A DNA stretch of 64,000 nucleotides. It comes from Anaerotignum neopropionicum (GTDB lineage: Bacteria > Bacillota > Clostridia > Lachnospirales > Anaerotignaceae). Under the pieces are notes generated by a model. That model saw only the letters and a program-made list of their open reading frames with translations. It did no database searches and was not told where the DNA came from. The position numbers and the translations under genes were made by a program. Of the stretch, positions 34,949 through 43,748 are shown in pieces. The stretch lies in the NCBI RefSeq assembly GCF_001571775.1, contig NZ_LRVM01000013.1, positions 1 to 64,000 on the forward strand. The letters run 5' to 3'. Every line of letters starts with the position of its first letter. The first letter of the stretch is position 1.

Positions 34949-35245
34949 ATGAAAATCAATTGGAGGGTTCGCATAAAAAATCCATATTTTTGGATTGGTT
35001 TATTTGGCGTTATCATGGCAACGCTGGGCGCAAAACCGGAGGATTTTACCAGTTGGTCTTTGGTTTGGGAAGAAATAAAGAATGTGGCAAGCAATCCGTT
35101 TTTGCTTATTAGTGTGATTTTAGCTGTCATTGGTGTAGTCACCGATCCCACAACAAAAGGAATCTGCGATAGCAGGCAGGCGATGGGCTATATAAAGCCC
35201 AGAGATGATGGGGAAAATACCCATGATTCGAATTTTGGGCAATAA
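34949..35245 (+). CDS. phiLC3-family holin-like protein
   Basis: The 98-residue protein starts MKINWRVRIKNPYFWIGLFG and contains VTDPTTKGICDSRQAMGYI, both close to the phiLC3-type phage holins. There are two helices, at about residues 13-29 and 49-68. AAAGGGGTGGAAGC precedes ATG 34949. No endolysin, tail or other phage gene is near, so it is an orphan: a prophage relic, or a domesticated holin, perhaps for cell lysis or spore release. The neighbour gpr is convergent. Confidence 0.88.
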   Translation: MKINWRVRIKNPYFWIGLFGVIMATLGAKPEDFTSWSLVWEEIKNVASNPFLLISVILAVIGVVTDPTTKGICDSRQAMGYIKPRDDGENTHDSNFGQ

Positions 35246-35263
35246 AATTTGTTTTTGGAGTAA

Positions 35264-35300
35264 AAAACCTCCTAAGGGTTTATGAACTTTAGGAGGTTTT
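35264..35300. terminator. Bidirectional terminator
   Basis: AAAACCTCCTAA (35264-35275) pairs with TTAGGAGGTTTT (35289-35300), between convergent holin-like and gpr genes. Confidence 0.9.
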
Positions 35301-35307
35301 AGCTGCC

Positions 35308-36312
35308 TTAGCTGTATTTGCTGATATCTTCCATTGTAATGCCGGGGTGCAAAGCAATATTAATACCATTGGCAATAATATTTGAAAGCCTGTCTATGAC
35401 GGCATCCACTTCTTTTGGTGTGACAAACATATTTTCCGTATAGGGATCCAAAATTTCTGTAATCATGGTATATTTTTCTTCCTGCTCCAAGTCCTGCAGC
35501 ATTTGATAAAAGCTGGAACCTTCTTTTGTCTGGCTGATCATGCTTGCTAAAATTCGATCCATGGTATCATTTACCAAGGTTGCGGCGTCCACCACCGTAG
35601 GCACCCCAATGGCAATGACGGGAATCCCTAAGGTTTCTTGGTTTAGCTCCATTCTTTTATTGCCTACGCCGGCACCGGGAGCAACGCCCGTATCGGACAT
35701 TTGAATGGTTGCGTTAATGCGGCTGGAACGTCTTGCCGCCAAGGCATCAATGGCAATTAATAAGGTAGGCTTTACTTTTTCTACCAGGCCTTTAATGATT
35801 TCCCCTGTTTCCACGCCGGTAAGCCCCATAACACCGGGACTGATTGCGGCAACAGGTCGAACGGTTCCCTCAATTTCCTCTGGTAAGCATCCTTGTAAAT
35901 GGCGTGTTACCAAAATACGGGAAATAACTTTTGGTCCTAAGGCATCAGGAGTAATATTCCAGTTTCCAAGGCCTGCTACAAGAATACAGTCCTTTTCTTT
36001 GGGCTGCGCCAGCTTGCGCAGCTGATCTGCCAAAAGCTGAATAATTACCTCGTGGCAGTCTACGGCATTTTCTTTTAATTTTTGAGATTCAATGGTAATA
36101 TATTCTCCCATTGGCTTTCCCATAGCCTCACTGCCTGCTTTGTTTACAATTCTTACCCTTGTTAAGGTGTAGCATTCTCCCTCTTGGGTTTCAACTTGAA
36201 CCCCCTTTGGTTCCACGTCCGCGTTCTCCTGTTTTTCACCAATCATTTCTCTGGCCTCAATGGCCAAGTCTGTTCTTATTTGAAAAGTATTTTTTTCATC
36301 CTTTTCTTTCAT
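35308..36312 (-). CDS. gpr: GPR endopeptidase (spore protease)
   Basis: This 334-residue aspartic-type protease degrades small acid-soluble spore proteins during germination. The N-terminal QIRTDLAIEAREMI is the propeptide and processing region of GPR; VAGLGNWNITPDALGPK and PVAAISPGVMGLTGVETGEI are family hallmarks. ATG 36312 follows GGTGAAATAA. It is synthesised in the forespore in known species. Its presence supports a spore-forming organism; no sigma-G promoter could be confirmed by eye. Confidence 0.97.
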   Translation of the reverse strand: MKEKDEKNTFQIRTDLAIEAREMIGEKQENADVEPKGVQVETQEGECYTLTRVRIVNKAGSEAMGKPMGEYITIESQKLKENAVDCHEVIIQLLADQLRKLAQPKEKDCILVAGLGNWNITPDALGPKVISRILVTRHLQGCLPEEIEGTVRPVAAISPGVMGLTGVETGEIIKGLVEKVKPTLLIAIDALAARRSSRINATIQMSDTGVAPGAGVGNKRMELNQETLGIPVIAIGVPTVVDAATLVNDTMDRILASMISQTKEGSSFYQMLQDLEQEEKYTMITEILDPYTENMFVTPKEVDAVIDRLSNIIANGINIALHPGITMEDISKYS

Positions 36313-36459
36313 TTATTTCACCGTCTTTCACGCTTTTGCCTTATTTTTTCCGTCCTTTTGAAATATATTCATTGACTTATTTTCGTTCATCGGGTAAAAT
36401 ATATGGTGTTGAATTAACCAAGGGGCGTCTAAATAGAAATTGCCCCAAGCCGTGTCGTG

Positions 36460-36565
36460 GGAGAGGAAACTCCTGAGGGTGGTTAATGTAGTAGTAATAA
36501 AAAGGCGATATTCCCCAATATCGGAAACCACAGAAAATGAATGATTTTACTAGGAGGAAAACACA
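36460..36565 (+). promoter_or_regulatory. Structured leader of rpsT
   Basis: A small hairpin GGAG/CTCC near 36460-36473 is followed by an outer stem GTGGTT (36479-36484) with AACCAC (36526-36531) enclosing CGATATT (36506-36512) with AATATCG (36517-36523). The start codon follows 35 bases later, after AGGAGG. The upstream stretch AGGGGC...GCCCC could add a further stem. The layout suggests autoregulation by S20, but no known class is recognised. Confidence 0.4.
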
Positions 36566-36826
36566 GTGGCAAATATTAAATCCGCTAAGAAAAGAATTAA
36601 AGTAATTAACAAAAAAACTTTGAGAAATAAGATGATTAAGTCTCAGGTTAAAACAGCTATGAAGAAGGTTATTGTAGCAGTGAACGCAGGCGACAAGGAA
36701 GTAGCTTCTGTAGCTTTGGTAAATGCAGTGTCCTCAATTGACAGAGCATATATCAAAGGCATTTATCATAAAAATGCAGTTGCAAGAAAGAAATCTACTT
36801 TAACAAAATTGGTTAATAGCCTGTAA
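36566..36826 (+). CDS. rpsT: 30S ribosomal protein S20
   Basis: The 86-residue basic helical protein has the family start ANIKSAKKRI and a Lys-rich composition; it binds 16S rRNA early in 30S assembly. The start is GTG at 36566, after TAGGAGGAAAACACA. GTG starts on rpsT occur in other bacteria and can weaken translation for autoregulation. It is divergent from gpr and has its own terminator. Confidence 0.97.
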   Translation: MANIKSAKKRIKVINKKTLRNKMIKSQVKTAMKKVIVAVNAGDKEVASVALVNAVSSIDRAYIKGIYHKNAVARKKSTLTKLVNSL

Positions 36827-36840
36827 TTTTTTATGTTCCG

Positions 36841-36876
36841 AAGGGATACCTCGTTTACGACTGGGTATCCTTTATT
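36841..36876 (+). terminator. rpsT terminator
   Basis: GGATACC (36844-36850) pairs with GGTATCC (36864-36870), flanked by AAG and TTTATTT. Confidence 0.75.
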
Positions 36877-36910
36877 TATTTGCATATTTCGTTATTTTTA
36901 TGAAGTATTA

Positions 36911-37046
36911 GGAAACGCTGACTGATTCCGTAAGAATAATCGTATCGCTAAATTCTTCCCTTGGGCATGGTTATAATGCCTGGCAATAGCACCACTATTA
37001 CTACGTTTTTCCTTGCCAATAGAAAAATTTTCTCGACTATCTGCGC
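36911..37046 (+). mobile_element. MITE-like element, truncated copy
   Basis: GGAAACGCTGACTGATTCCG at the left end matches the complete element at 43043 in 18 of 20 bases. The interior also matches: CTTGCCAAT.GAAAAATTT.CTCGACTATCTGC. The copy stops at CTGCGC, without the right inverted repeat, so it is probably immobile. The rest of the gap before 37245 is AT-rich and unremarkable. Confidence 0.8.
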
Positions 37047-37244
37047 TTTTTTAGAAAAGAATGTCTGTCAACTATGTCTTTCAATCTTCCTAAAGCCTTA
37101 GATAGATTTGAAAATCGTTTATGGTTAGAGTTATTTTTATTTTGAATGCCCTTTGCACATAATATAATTAAAGAGGATTTGCAGTCTAAATGGATAGCGT
37201 TTAAATTTTTACGTTACGAAGTTTACGAAACTCGGAGGTATTTT

Positions 37245-37661
37245 ATGGATAGCAGAATTGAAAAGGTAATGGAAAATCACCAAAAGGGATATAATTGCTC
37301 TCAGGCAGTAGCTTGTGCCTATTGCGATTTGTTTGGTGTTGATGAAAAAGAGGCTTTTCGTGCTGTTGAATGCTTTGGACGCGGCATGGGGATTATGGGA
37401 ACATGCGGTGCGGTTTCTGCAATGGCATATTTGGTGGGGTTAAAGGTTTCTGATGTGGATTTGGATCGTCCACGCAGCAAGGTCAGCAGCTATAATACCT
37501 TAAAACCAATGACACAAGCTTTTGTTGATAAAAATCGAAGTTTGGATTGCAAAACCCTAAAGGGACTGGATACCGGTGTTGTTTTACGCAGCTGTACAGG
37601 CTGCATTCAAGATGCGGCGGAAATCGTTGAAACCTATTTATTAAAAGAAAAAAGCGAGTGA
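37245..37661 (+). CDS. C_GCAxxG_C_C family redox-type protein
   Basis: The 138-residue protein has the family pattern: YNCSQAVACAY (Cys), MGTCGAVSAM (GxCGA..), and late cysteines LRSCTGCIQDAAEIV. Members carry a probable redox-active or metal-binding Cys set and are common in anaerobes, with no firm function. ATG 37245 follows CGGAGGTATTTT; the frame extends upstream to 37146 without a site. It is a single gene with a terminator directly downstream. Confidence 0.92.
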   Translation: MDSRIEKVMENHQKGYNCSQAVACAYCDLFGVDEKEAFRAVECFGRGMGIMGTCGAVSAMAYLVGLKVSDVDLDRPRSKVSSYNTLKPMTQAFVDKNRSLDCKTLKGLDTGVVLRSCTGCIQDAAEIVETYLLKEKSE

Positions 37662-37669
37662 ATCAATTG

Positions 37670-37713
37670 AAACCGCCTTTGGCCTGCGAAATCATGCCTT
37701 AGTGCGGTTTTTT
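37670..37713 (+). terminator. Probable rho-independent terminator
   Basis: AAACCGC (37670-37676) pairs with GCGGTTT (37704-37710), with a 27-base intervening loop and a six-T tail. Confidence 0.7.
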
Positions 37714-37900
37714 ATAATGATTTTTTAAAGAAATCGTGGTATAATATATTTACTAAAATGTGAAAAATTGGGATATTATAAGCTTTGCCATGAAATGGGA
37801 GGTTCTTTTCCTTTGGTAGTCCCTGATTAATGATTTTGGCAAGATATAAAAGGATTACTGCTTTTCATAAATGAATAACAGGTCCAAAGGAGGGCTTTTT

Positions 37901-39202
37901 ATGAATATTGTGGACATAATTATTAAAAAAAGAGAAGGTAATAAATTATCCAACGAAGAAATTGCGTATTTTGTAAAAGGGGTCACCGATGGCAGTCTGC
38001 CAGACTATCAAATATCCGTTTTTCTTATGGCGGCATTTTTAAAAAAACTGGATGCAGAGGAAACGGCTTGCTTGACCATGGAAATGGCGCAATCTGGAGG
38101 TATGTTTGATTTTTCCCAGGTAGAGGGCTTTAAAGCCGATAAACACAGTACCGGTGGTGTGGCCGATACAACCACGTTGATTTTGGCACCTTTGGTTGCT
38201 TCGGTGGGCGTTCCTGTGATAAAAATGAGCGGCAGGGGTCTTGGCTTTTCCGGCGGAACCATTGACAAGCTGGAATCTATCCCTGGGTTTCAAGTAGATG
38301 TGAGTGAAAAAGAGGCAATTGAATTTGCCAAAAACAGCAATATTGTTTTAATGAGCCAATCGGATAACTTGACCCCCGCAGATAAAAAGCTTTACGCCTT
38401 GCGGGATGTTACAGGCACTGTGGATAGTATTCCCTTGATTGCCGCAAGCATTATGTCAAAAAAAATAGCGGCAGGAGCGGATGGAATTGTTTTGGATGTA
38501 AAATGTGGCAGCGGTGCTTTTATGCAGGATTTGGCTTCAGCGGAAACCTTGGCTTCGACTATGGTTGAAATGGGGCGTCACGTTGGCAGAAAGGTGACTG
38601 CGGTCATTAGTGCCATGGATCAGCCTTTGGGCATGAATATCGGCAATAGCTTAGAGGTAATCGAGGCCATTGAGGTTTTAAAAGGAAATGTAGGCGGCGA
38701 TCTTTTGGAGGTATCTCTTACCTTAGGTGCCTATATGCTGCTGATGGCCGGACGGGTAGACAGTGTTGAGAAGGGGAAATATTTGTTGCAGCACCATATT
38801 AAAAATGGCATGGGTCTTGAAAAGCTTCGTGAGCTTTTGGTGCAGCAGGGGGGGAATCCTGCAATTATTGAGGACTATTCGCTTTTGCCCCTTTCGTCAA
38901 GCAAGAAAATCGTTTTTGCCCAAGGGGATGGCTATTTGAATAATATGAATACGGCACTCATTGGACGAGCTTCCTTGGAAAGTGGCGCAGGCCGTGGGTA
39001 TAAGGAACAGCCTTTGGATTTTGGCGCAGGCATTATTATGAAAAAACGCTTAGGCGATTTTGTTAAAACAGGAGAGCCTTTGGCAGAAATTTTTGCTTCT
39101 TCTGATAAAAAATGCATAAGTGCGGCAGAATATATGCAACAGGCAATTACGATTGGTGAGGAAAAAGAACCTCTGCCTCCGTTGATTTTAAAAATTATTT
39201 GA
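37901..39202 (+). CDS. pdp: Pyrimidine-nucleoside phosphorylase
   Basis: This 433-residue enzyme cleaves uridine, thymidine or deoxyuridine with phosphate, yielding (deoxy)ribose 1-phosphate. The family signature [17 protein letters not shown] is near residue 113, with [13 protein letters not shown] before it binding phosphate. AAAGGAGGGC precedes ATG 37901. It forms an operon with deoB 19 bases downstream, whose product moves the phosphate to C5. Confidence 0.95.
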   Translation: MNIVDIIIKKREGNKLSNEEIAYFVKGVTDGSLPDYQISVFLMAAFLKKLDAEETACLTMEMAQSGGMFDFSQVEGFKADKHSTGGVADTTTLILAPLVASVGVPVIKMSGRGLGFSGGTIDKLESIPGFQVDVSEKEAIEFAKNSNIVLMSQSDNLTPADKKLYALRDVTGTVDSIPLIAASIMSKKIAAGADGIVLDVKCGSGAFMQDLASAETLASTMVEMGRHVGRKVTAVISAMDQPLGMNIGNSLEVIEAIEVLKGNVGGDLLEVSLTLGAYMLLMAGRVDSVEKGKYLLQHHIKNGMGLEKLRELLVQQGGNPAIIEDYSLLPLSSSKKIVFAQGDGYLNNMNTALIGRASLESGAGRGYKEQPLDFGAGIIMKKRLGDFVKTGEPLAEIFASSDKKCISAAEYMQQAITIGEEKEPLPPLILKII

Positions 39203-39221
39203 TTTAGAGAGGACGATGCTT

Positions 39222-40400
39222 ATGAGAAGAGCGATTATTATTGTTTTGGACAGCGTGGGAATCGGCGAATTGCCCGATGCAAAAGACTTTGGCGATGTTG
39301 GCAGCAATACCCTGGTGAATATCAAAAAAGTGCGCCCCCAAACAGATTTAAAAAATATGTGTGCTCTTGGTCTTGGAAACATTCAAGGAGAGGAGATTCA
39401 CCTTTTAGGCAAAACAGATTCCCCCCAGGGAGCATTCGGGAAAATGGCTGAAAAATCCATTGGGAAGGATACTACAACAGGGCACTGGGAAATGGCAGGC
39501 ATTATCACGGCAAAGCCCTTTCCTACCTTTACAAAAACAGGCTTTCCCAAAGAGGTTATGGATGCTTTTGAGCAAGCAATCGGCACAAAAACCCTAGGGA
39601 ATATTGCGGCATCAGGCACGCAAATCATTCAGGATTTAGGGCCGGAGCATGTAAAAACAGGCTACCCCATTGTCTATACCTCTGCGGACAGCGTGTTCCA
39701 AATTGCGGCCCATGAGGAAGTCATTTCTGTGAAAAAATTATACGAAATGTGCCAAAAAGCAAGAGAAATTCTTTCCGGTGATTACGGTGTTGCCCGTGTC
39801 ATTGCCCGCCCCTTTGAAGGCGAGGCGGGGAATTATGCAAGAACGAAAAACAGAAGGGACTTTTCTTTACCGCCAACAGGCCCAACTATTTTGGATTTGG
39901 CCAAAGGAAGAGGCTTAAATGTAACTGCCATAGGTAAAATCGAGGATATTTTTGAGCATCAAGGCATTACCCGTGCTGATCATACCACAAATAATAATGA
40001 TGGTATTGAAAAAACTATTTTTTATGCCAAGGAAGAATTTGAGGGCATTCTCTTTACTAATTTAGTGGACACGGATATGATTTATGGCCATCGTAATGAT
40101 GTTGAGGGCTATGCGTCTGCGTTGGAGGATTTTGATAAGAAGCTCCCGGAAATTATGGCGCAGATGAAGGAAGAGGATATTCTCTTTATTACTGCCGATC
40201 ATGGGTGTGATCCCACAACCCCCAGCACGGATCATTCCAGAGAATATGTACCCCTGCTGGTTTACGGTAAAAAGGTAAAGGCCGGCGTGGATTTGGGCGT
40301 GCGCAAAACCTTTGCCGATTTGGGGCAGACCATTTCTGATTATTTGGAGCTGGGTGCAAGGTTTGAAGCAGAAAGCTTTTTAGACGAAATTTTGAACTAG
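39222..40400 (+). CDS. deoB: Phosphopentomutase
   Basis: The 392-residue Mn2+-dependent alkaline-phosphatase-superfamily enzyme converts (deoxy)ribose 1-phosphate to 5-phosphate. [13 protein letters not shown] at the N-terminus, [10 protein letters not shown] and [10 protein letters not shown] are metal and catalytic segments. ATG 39222 is preferred over 39216 because AGAGGA is nine bases upstream of it. Together with pdp it directs pyrimidine nucleosides into central metabolism. Confidence 0.97.
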   Translation: MRRAIIIVLDSVGIGELPDAKDFGDVGSNTLVNIKKVRPQTDLKNMCALGLGNIQGEEIHLLGKTDSPQGAFGKMAEKSIGKDTTTGHWEMAGIITAKPFPTFTKTGFPKEVMDAFEQAIGTKTLGNIAASGTQIIQDLGPEHVKTGYPIVYTSADSVFQIAAHEEVISVKKLYEMCQKAREILSGDYGVARVIARPFEGEAGNYARTKNRRDFSLPPTGPTILDLAKGRGLNVTAIGKIEDIFEHQGITRADHTTNNNDGIEKTIFYAKEEFEGILFTNLVDTDMIYGHRNDVEGYASALEDFDKKLPEIMAQMKEEDILFITADHGCDPTTPSTDHSREYVPLLVYGKKVKAGVDLGVRKTFADLGQTISDYLELGARFEAESFLDEILN

Positions 40401-40626
40401 GGTTTCAAAATATGGATGTTTTAAAAGCGGTAATCATCAATAACATGGTTATCGCTTTTTGAGTGTGCAGTATTTCAGATATAGAAAAGATTGGTTGCTG
40501 TTAATTTAAAAAGTATTAAATATTTCTATGCAAATCATTCTTTTTCATAAGAAAGCAAGTGCTTTTTCTTCCTGCATGGTATACAATAAAAGAAACAACG
40601 AAAGGAACAACGAAAGGATGGAAACT

Positions 40627-41181
40627 ATGAACAAAAAAATTTCTCTTCGTCTTGCAAATGTGGCAGATGCAAAGCAGCTTTTGGCGATTTATGCGCCCTA
40701 CGTTACCGATACAACCGTTACCTTTGAATATGAGGTTCCTACAGAGGAGGAGTTTGCCAAGCGCATTTCCAATACATTGCAAAACTATCCCTACTACGTA
40801 GCTATGACAGACGGAGAAATCATAGGTTATTCCTATGCATCTTCCTTTCGTGCCCGTGCGGCCTACAATTGGGCGGTGGAAACAACAATATACATTAGGC
40901 AGGATTTTCGCGGCTATGGCGTAGGCTCTATGCTGTATTCTGCCCTGGAGGAAACCTTGAAAACCCAAGGGATTTTAACTATGATTGCCTGTGTTGCCTT
41001 TCCAAATCCCCCAAGTGTTGCCTTCCATGAAAAAGTAGGTTTTCAAAGGGTTGGACATTTTGCCAAGAGTGGTTATAAGCTTGGACAGTGGATTGATATT
41101 GTTTGGTTGGAAAAGCACATAGGGGTACATAATGAAAATCCTTTGCCCGTAGTGCCTTTTTCAAAATTGGACGAGTCATAA
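40627..41181 (+). CDS. GNAT N-acetyltransferase (phosphinothricin-acetyltransferase-like)
   Basis: The 184-residue GNAT protein has IRLAN-type N-terminus (ISLRLANVADAKQLLAIYAP), RQDFRGYGVGSMLYSALEE for acetyl-CoA binding, and FHEKVGFQRVGHFAKSGYK. The overall pattern is that of the Pat/bar branch, whose members acetylate small amines such as phosphinothricin or methionine sulfoximine; the substrate here is unproven. The ribosome site lies in a perfect 12-base tandem duplication, AACAACGAAAGG (40594-40617). ATG 40627 suits the second copy. Confidence 0.9.
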   Translation: MNKKISLRLANVADAKQLLAIYAPYVTDTTVTFEYEVPTEEEFAKRISNTLQNYPYYVAMTDGEIIGYSYASSFRARAAYNWAVETTIYIRQDFRGYGVGSMLYSALEETLKTQGILTMIACVAFPNPPSVAFHEKVGFQRVGHFAKSGYKLGQWIDIVWLEKHIGVHNENPLPVVPFSKLDES

Positions 41182-41231
41182 CAGAAGTTTTGGTTTTAGT
41201 TCAAGAAAAGGTTGATGGTACGATTGCGCAA

Positions 41232-41263
41232 AAAAATCCTACCGAATTTGAGGTAGGATTTTT
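41232..41263. terminator. Bidirectional terminator
   Basis: AAAAATCCTACC (41232-41243) pairs with GGTAGGATTTTT (41252-41263) between the convergent acetyltransferase and pncB genes. Confidence 0.92.
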
Positions 41264-41269
41264 GGTTAT

Positions 41270-42724
41270 TTAATGAAAGCTCATTTCATCAATTAAGCGA
41301 TTTTTCAATTGAGATAATTTTTCCGACAAATCTACGGGCACGATATGTGGGTTTTTTAAACGCAAATGCTCGCCCCAAAGAGAATTTTTCTCCTTGCTGC
41401 AAAACGCTTGGATATCCATAGTTTTTGGTGATTGGTATACCAGCTCTCCGTCAACAAAAATAGGGACCAAAAGCTCTTTTACATAGTATGTTCCTGGGCT
41501 CAAATGCATCTTACGCCATTTTGCGTTGTTATCGCAAATCGTTAAACCTTGATTTTCATCAATGGTTTCTTCCTTTAGCGCAATTAAATCAGCCTTGATT
41601 TTTTTTGTCTTTTTATCATAGATACGGAATACCTTTTTAATTCCCGGATTTGTAACCTTTTCTGGGTTATTTGACAGCTTGATTTTCGGAATGAAATTGC
41701 CGTTATCATCTTCTTCAGCCGCAAGCTTATATACACCGCCAAAGGCAGGGCAATCATCGCTGGTAATCAGCTTTGTGCCCACACCCCAAAGGTTGATTTT
41801 TGCCCCTTGGGATTTTAAACTGGCAATTAGATTTTCATCCAGATCGCTGGAGGCACTAATAATTGCATTGCCAAATCCGGCTTCCTCCATCATGATTTTT
41901 GCGCACTTTGAAAGATACGCTAAGTCACCGCTGTCCAAACGAATTCCGTACTTTCCTGTTAGTTTTCCCGCCGCTTTCATTTCCTGAAAAACCTTAATTG
42001 CATTGGGAACACCGCTTTCCAAGGTGTTGTAAGTATCTACCAATAGTAAGCAATTATCTGGAAATTGTCTTGCATATTCTCTAAACGCTGTAATTTCGTT
42101 AGGAAAGCTCATTACCCAGCTGTGTGCATGGGTACCTTTTACAGGAACGTCAAATAATTTGCCTGTCAATACGTTGCTGGTGCCACAGCAGCCGCCAATG
42201 ACCGCCGCTCTTGCGCCTAAGGTTCCTGCATCGGGGCCTTGGGCCCGCCGCAAACCAAACTCCATAACTGGATCTCCCTCTGCCGCCCAAACAACTCGAG
42301 ATGCCTTTGTTGCAATTAAGCTTTGGTGGTTTATAATGTTCAAAAGTGCAGTTTCAAGGAGCTGCGCCTCAATAATAGGTGCCGTTACACGCATTAATGG
42401 TTCGTAAGGAAACACAACCGTCCCTTCGGGTATTGCATATATTTCTCCAGTAAACCGAAAATCTTTTAAGAATTCAATAAAGCCTTCAGTAAACATATTC
42501 AGACTTACCAAATAATTAATATCATCTTTTGTAAAGTGCAATCCCTGGACGTATTCGATGGCCTGCGCTAAGCCTGCCACAATTGCGTAACCGTTTCCGC
42601 TGGGATTCTTTCTGTAAAAAAGATCAAATACTACTTTTTTGTTATAGGCACCTGTTGTAAAATAGCCCTGCATCATTGTGAGCTCATACAGATCTGTTAA
42701 CAGTGCCAGGTTTCGTCCTTTCAT
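41270..42724 (-). CDS. pncB: Nicotinate phosphoribosyltransferase
   Basis: The 484-residue enzyme makes nicotinate mononucleotide from nicotinate and PRPP in NAD salvage. ALLTDLYELTMMQGYF at the start, EFGLRRAQGPDAG, and IRLDSGDLAYLSK are family segments. AAAGGAGATAGTCAACG precedes ATG 42724. It is monocistronic. The 300 bases upstream contain AT-rich DNA and then the MITE-like element at 43043. Confidence 0.97.
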   Translation of the reverse strand: MKGRNLALLTDLYELTMMQGYFTTGAYNKKVVFDLFYRKNPSGNGYAIVAGLAQAIEYVQGLHFTKDDINYLVSLNMFTEGFIEFLKDFRFTGEIYAIPEGTVVFPYEPLMRVTAPIIEAQLLETALLNIINHQSLIATKASRVVWAAEGDPVMEFGLRRAQGPDAGTLGARAAVIGGCCGTSNVLTGKLFDVPVKGTHAHSWVMSFPNEITAFREYARQFPDNCLLLVDTYNTLESGVPNAIKVFQEMKAAGKLTGKYGIRLDSGDLAYLSKCAKIMMEEAGFGNAIISASSDLDENLIASLKSQGAKINLWGVGTKLITSDDCPAFGGVYKLAAEEDDNGNFIPKIKLSNNPEKVTNPGIKKVFRIYDKKTKKIKADLIALKEETIDENQGLTICDNNAKWRKMHLSPGTYYVKELLVPIFVDGELVYQSPKTMDIQAFCSKEKNSLWGEHLRLKNPHIVPVDLSEKLSQLKNRLIDEMSFH

Positions 42725-43042
42725 CGTTGACTATCTCCTTTATTTTTCTCCTGAAAGCAGGAAGATTATCGAAACAATTTTATTATACACAAACAAAAGC
42801 AATAAAGCAAATTATTCCACATTTCTGAATTTTTTCCAAAATAAATTGTGTATTTTTTATTTTAGCCTTGCAAGCAGCATCTGATTTCTATAATTTGGCC
42901 TTTGAATGCAAATCGGTTTCCTCATAATATCTCCTAAATTTTCCGTTTTTATCGGTTTTTAATAAAAATCGCAAAATTAAATACATTTCTATGGATGCAT
43001 TCTGATAGCATCATCAACAACATAATTTAGGGATAAATATAA

Positions 43043-43202
43043 GGAAACGCTGATTAATTCCGTGTGCATAGCTAATCGGTAAATTTTCCACTTGGACAGC
43101 GTAAAAAAGCCTGGAAATAGCGCTGCTATTGCTGTGTTTTTTTCTTGCCAATTGAAAAATTTCCTCGACTATCTGCACACTCTCCATTAAATCAGCGTTT
43201 CC
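43043..43202. mobile_element. MITE-like element, complete copy
   Basis: The 160-bp element has inverted ends GGAAACGCTGAT...ATCAGCGTTTCC and flanking ATAA on both sides (43039-43042 and 43203-43206), a likely 4-bp target duplication. The two arms are imperfectly complementary over about 70 bases, so the whole element can form a long hairpin. It encodes no plausible protein and would need a transposase in trans. A truncated copy lies at 36911. Confidence 0.85.
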
Positions 43203-43277
43203 ATAAAGAATACTGTATACAGTAGTCATGTATACAACATTTTTTTGAAAAAAAAACAAAAAAACTGCAAAAAACTC

Positions 43278-43306
43278 TTTACTTCTTTTTATGCAGAATG
43301 TATAAT
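43278..43306 (+). promoter_or_regulatory. Sigma-A promoter of ileS T-box
   Basis: TTTACT (43278-43283) and TATAAT (43301-43306) are separated by 17 bases, just before the T-box leader. Confidence 0.75.
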
Positions 43307-43315
43307 GCTAACGTA

Positions 43316-43585
43316 TAAAGTGAAAACACAATGAAGGAGACAGTAAATATTTTCATTATGACCGCAGAGAGGCGGGGGTTGGTGAAATCCCGTCATCATA
43401 GAAAATATGGAAAATCACTCCGGAGTGGCAGACCAAACGGCTTTTGGCCCAGTAGACTCTGTCGTTTGCCCGCGTTAAGGGCCGGCGTCATTATTGTGAT
43501 GCTTAGAGTGGATGGCAGTTTTGCCGTCAAATCAGGTGGTACCGCGAGCCCTTTCGTCCTGTGTTGGATGGAAGGGCTTTTTTTC
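43316..43585 (+). promoter_or_regulatory. T-box riboswitch, isoleucine-specific
   Basis: The leader has stem I with the distal GGCGGGGGTTGGTGAAATCC region, a specifier ATC (43414-43416, Ile) followed by ACTCCGGAGTGG, the T-box AGGTGGTACCGCG (43534-43546), and a terminator GAGCCCTTTCGTCC...GAAGGGCTTTTTTT. Uncharged tRNA-Ile would bind the specifier and, via its CCA end, the T-box, allowing ileS transcription. The specifier agrees with the downstream gene. Confidence 0.95.
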
Positions 43586-43748
43586 ATTCAAAATTAAAAA
43601 AAAGATTTTTCAAATTTGTGTGAAAAGTGAATGGTGCTTTTGAAATTTGCTAAAAATTGAAGTGCCTGTATTATTTTTTAATTCAACCTTCAACCATTAT
43701 TAAATTATGACAACACTGCATAACCAATAAAATCAAGGAGGAATTCAT

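Noticed and set aside
34949-35245. Prophage
   Set aside because: A lone holin-like gene without any structural, lysis or recombination gene does not support a prophage.
43331-43597. 88-codon open frame in the ileS leader
   Set aside because: It coincides with the T-box RNA, whose specifier, T-box and terminator explain the sequence.
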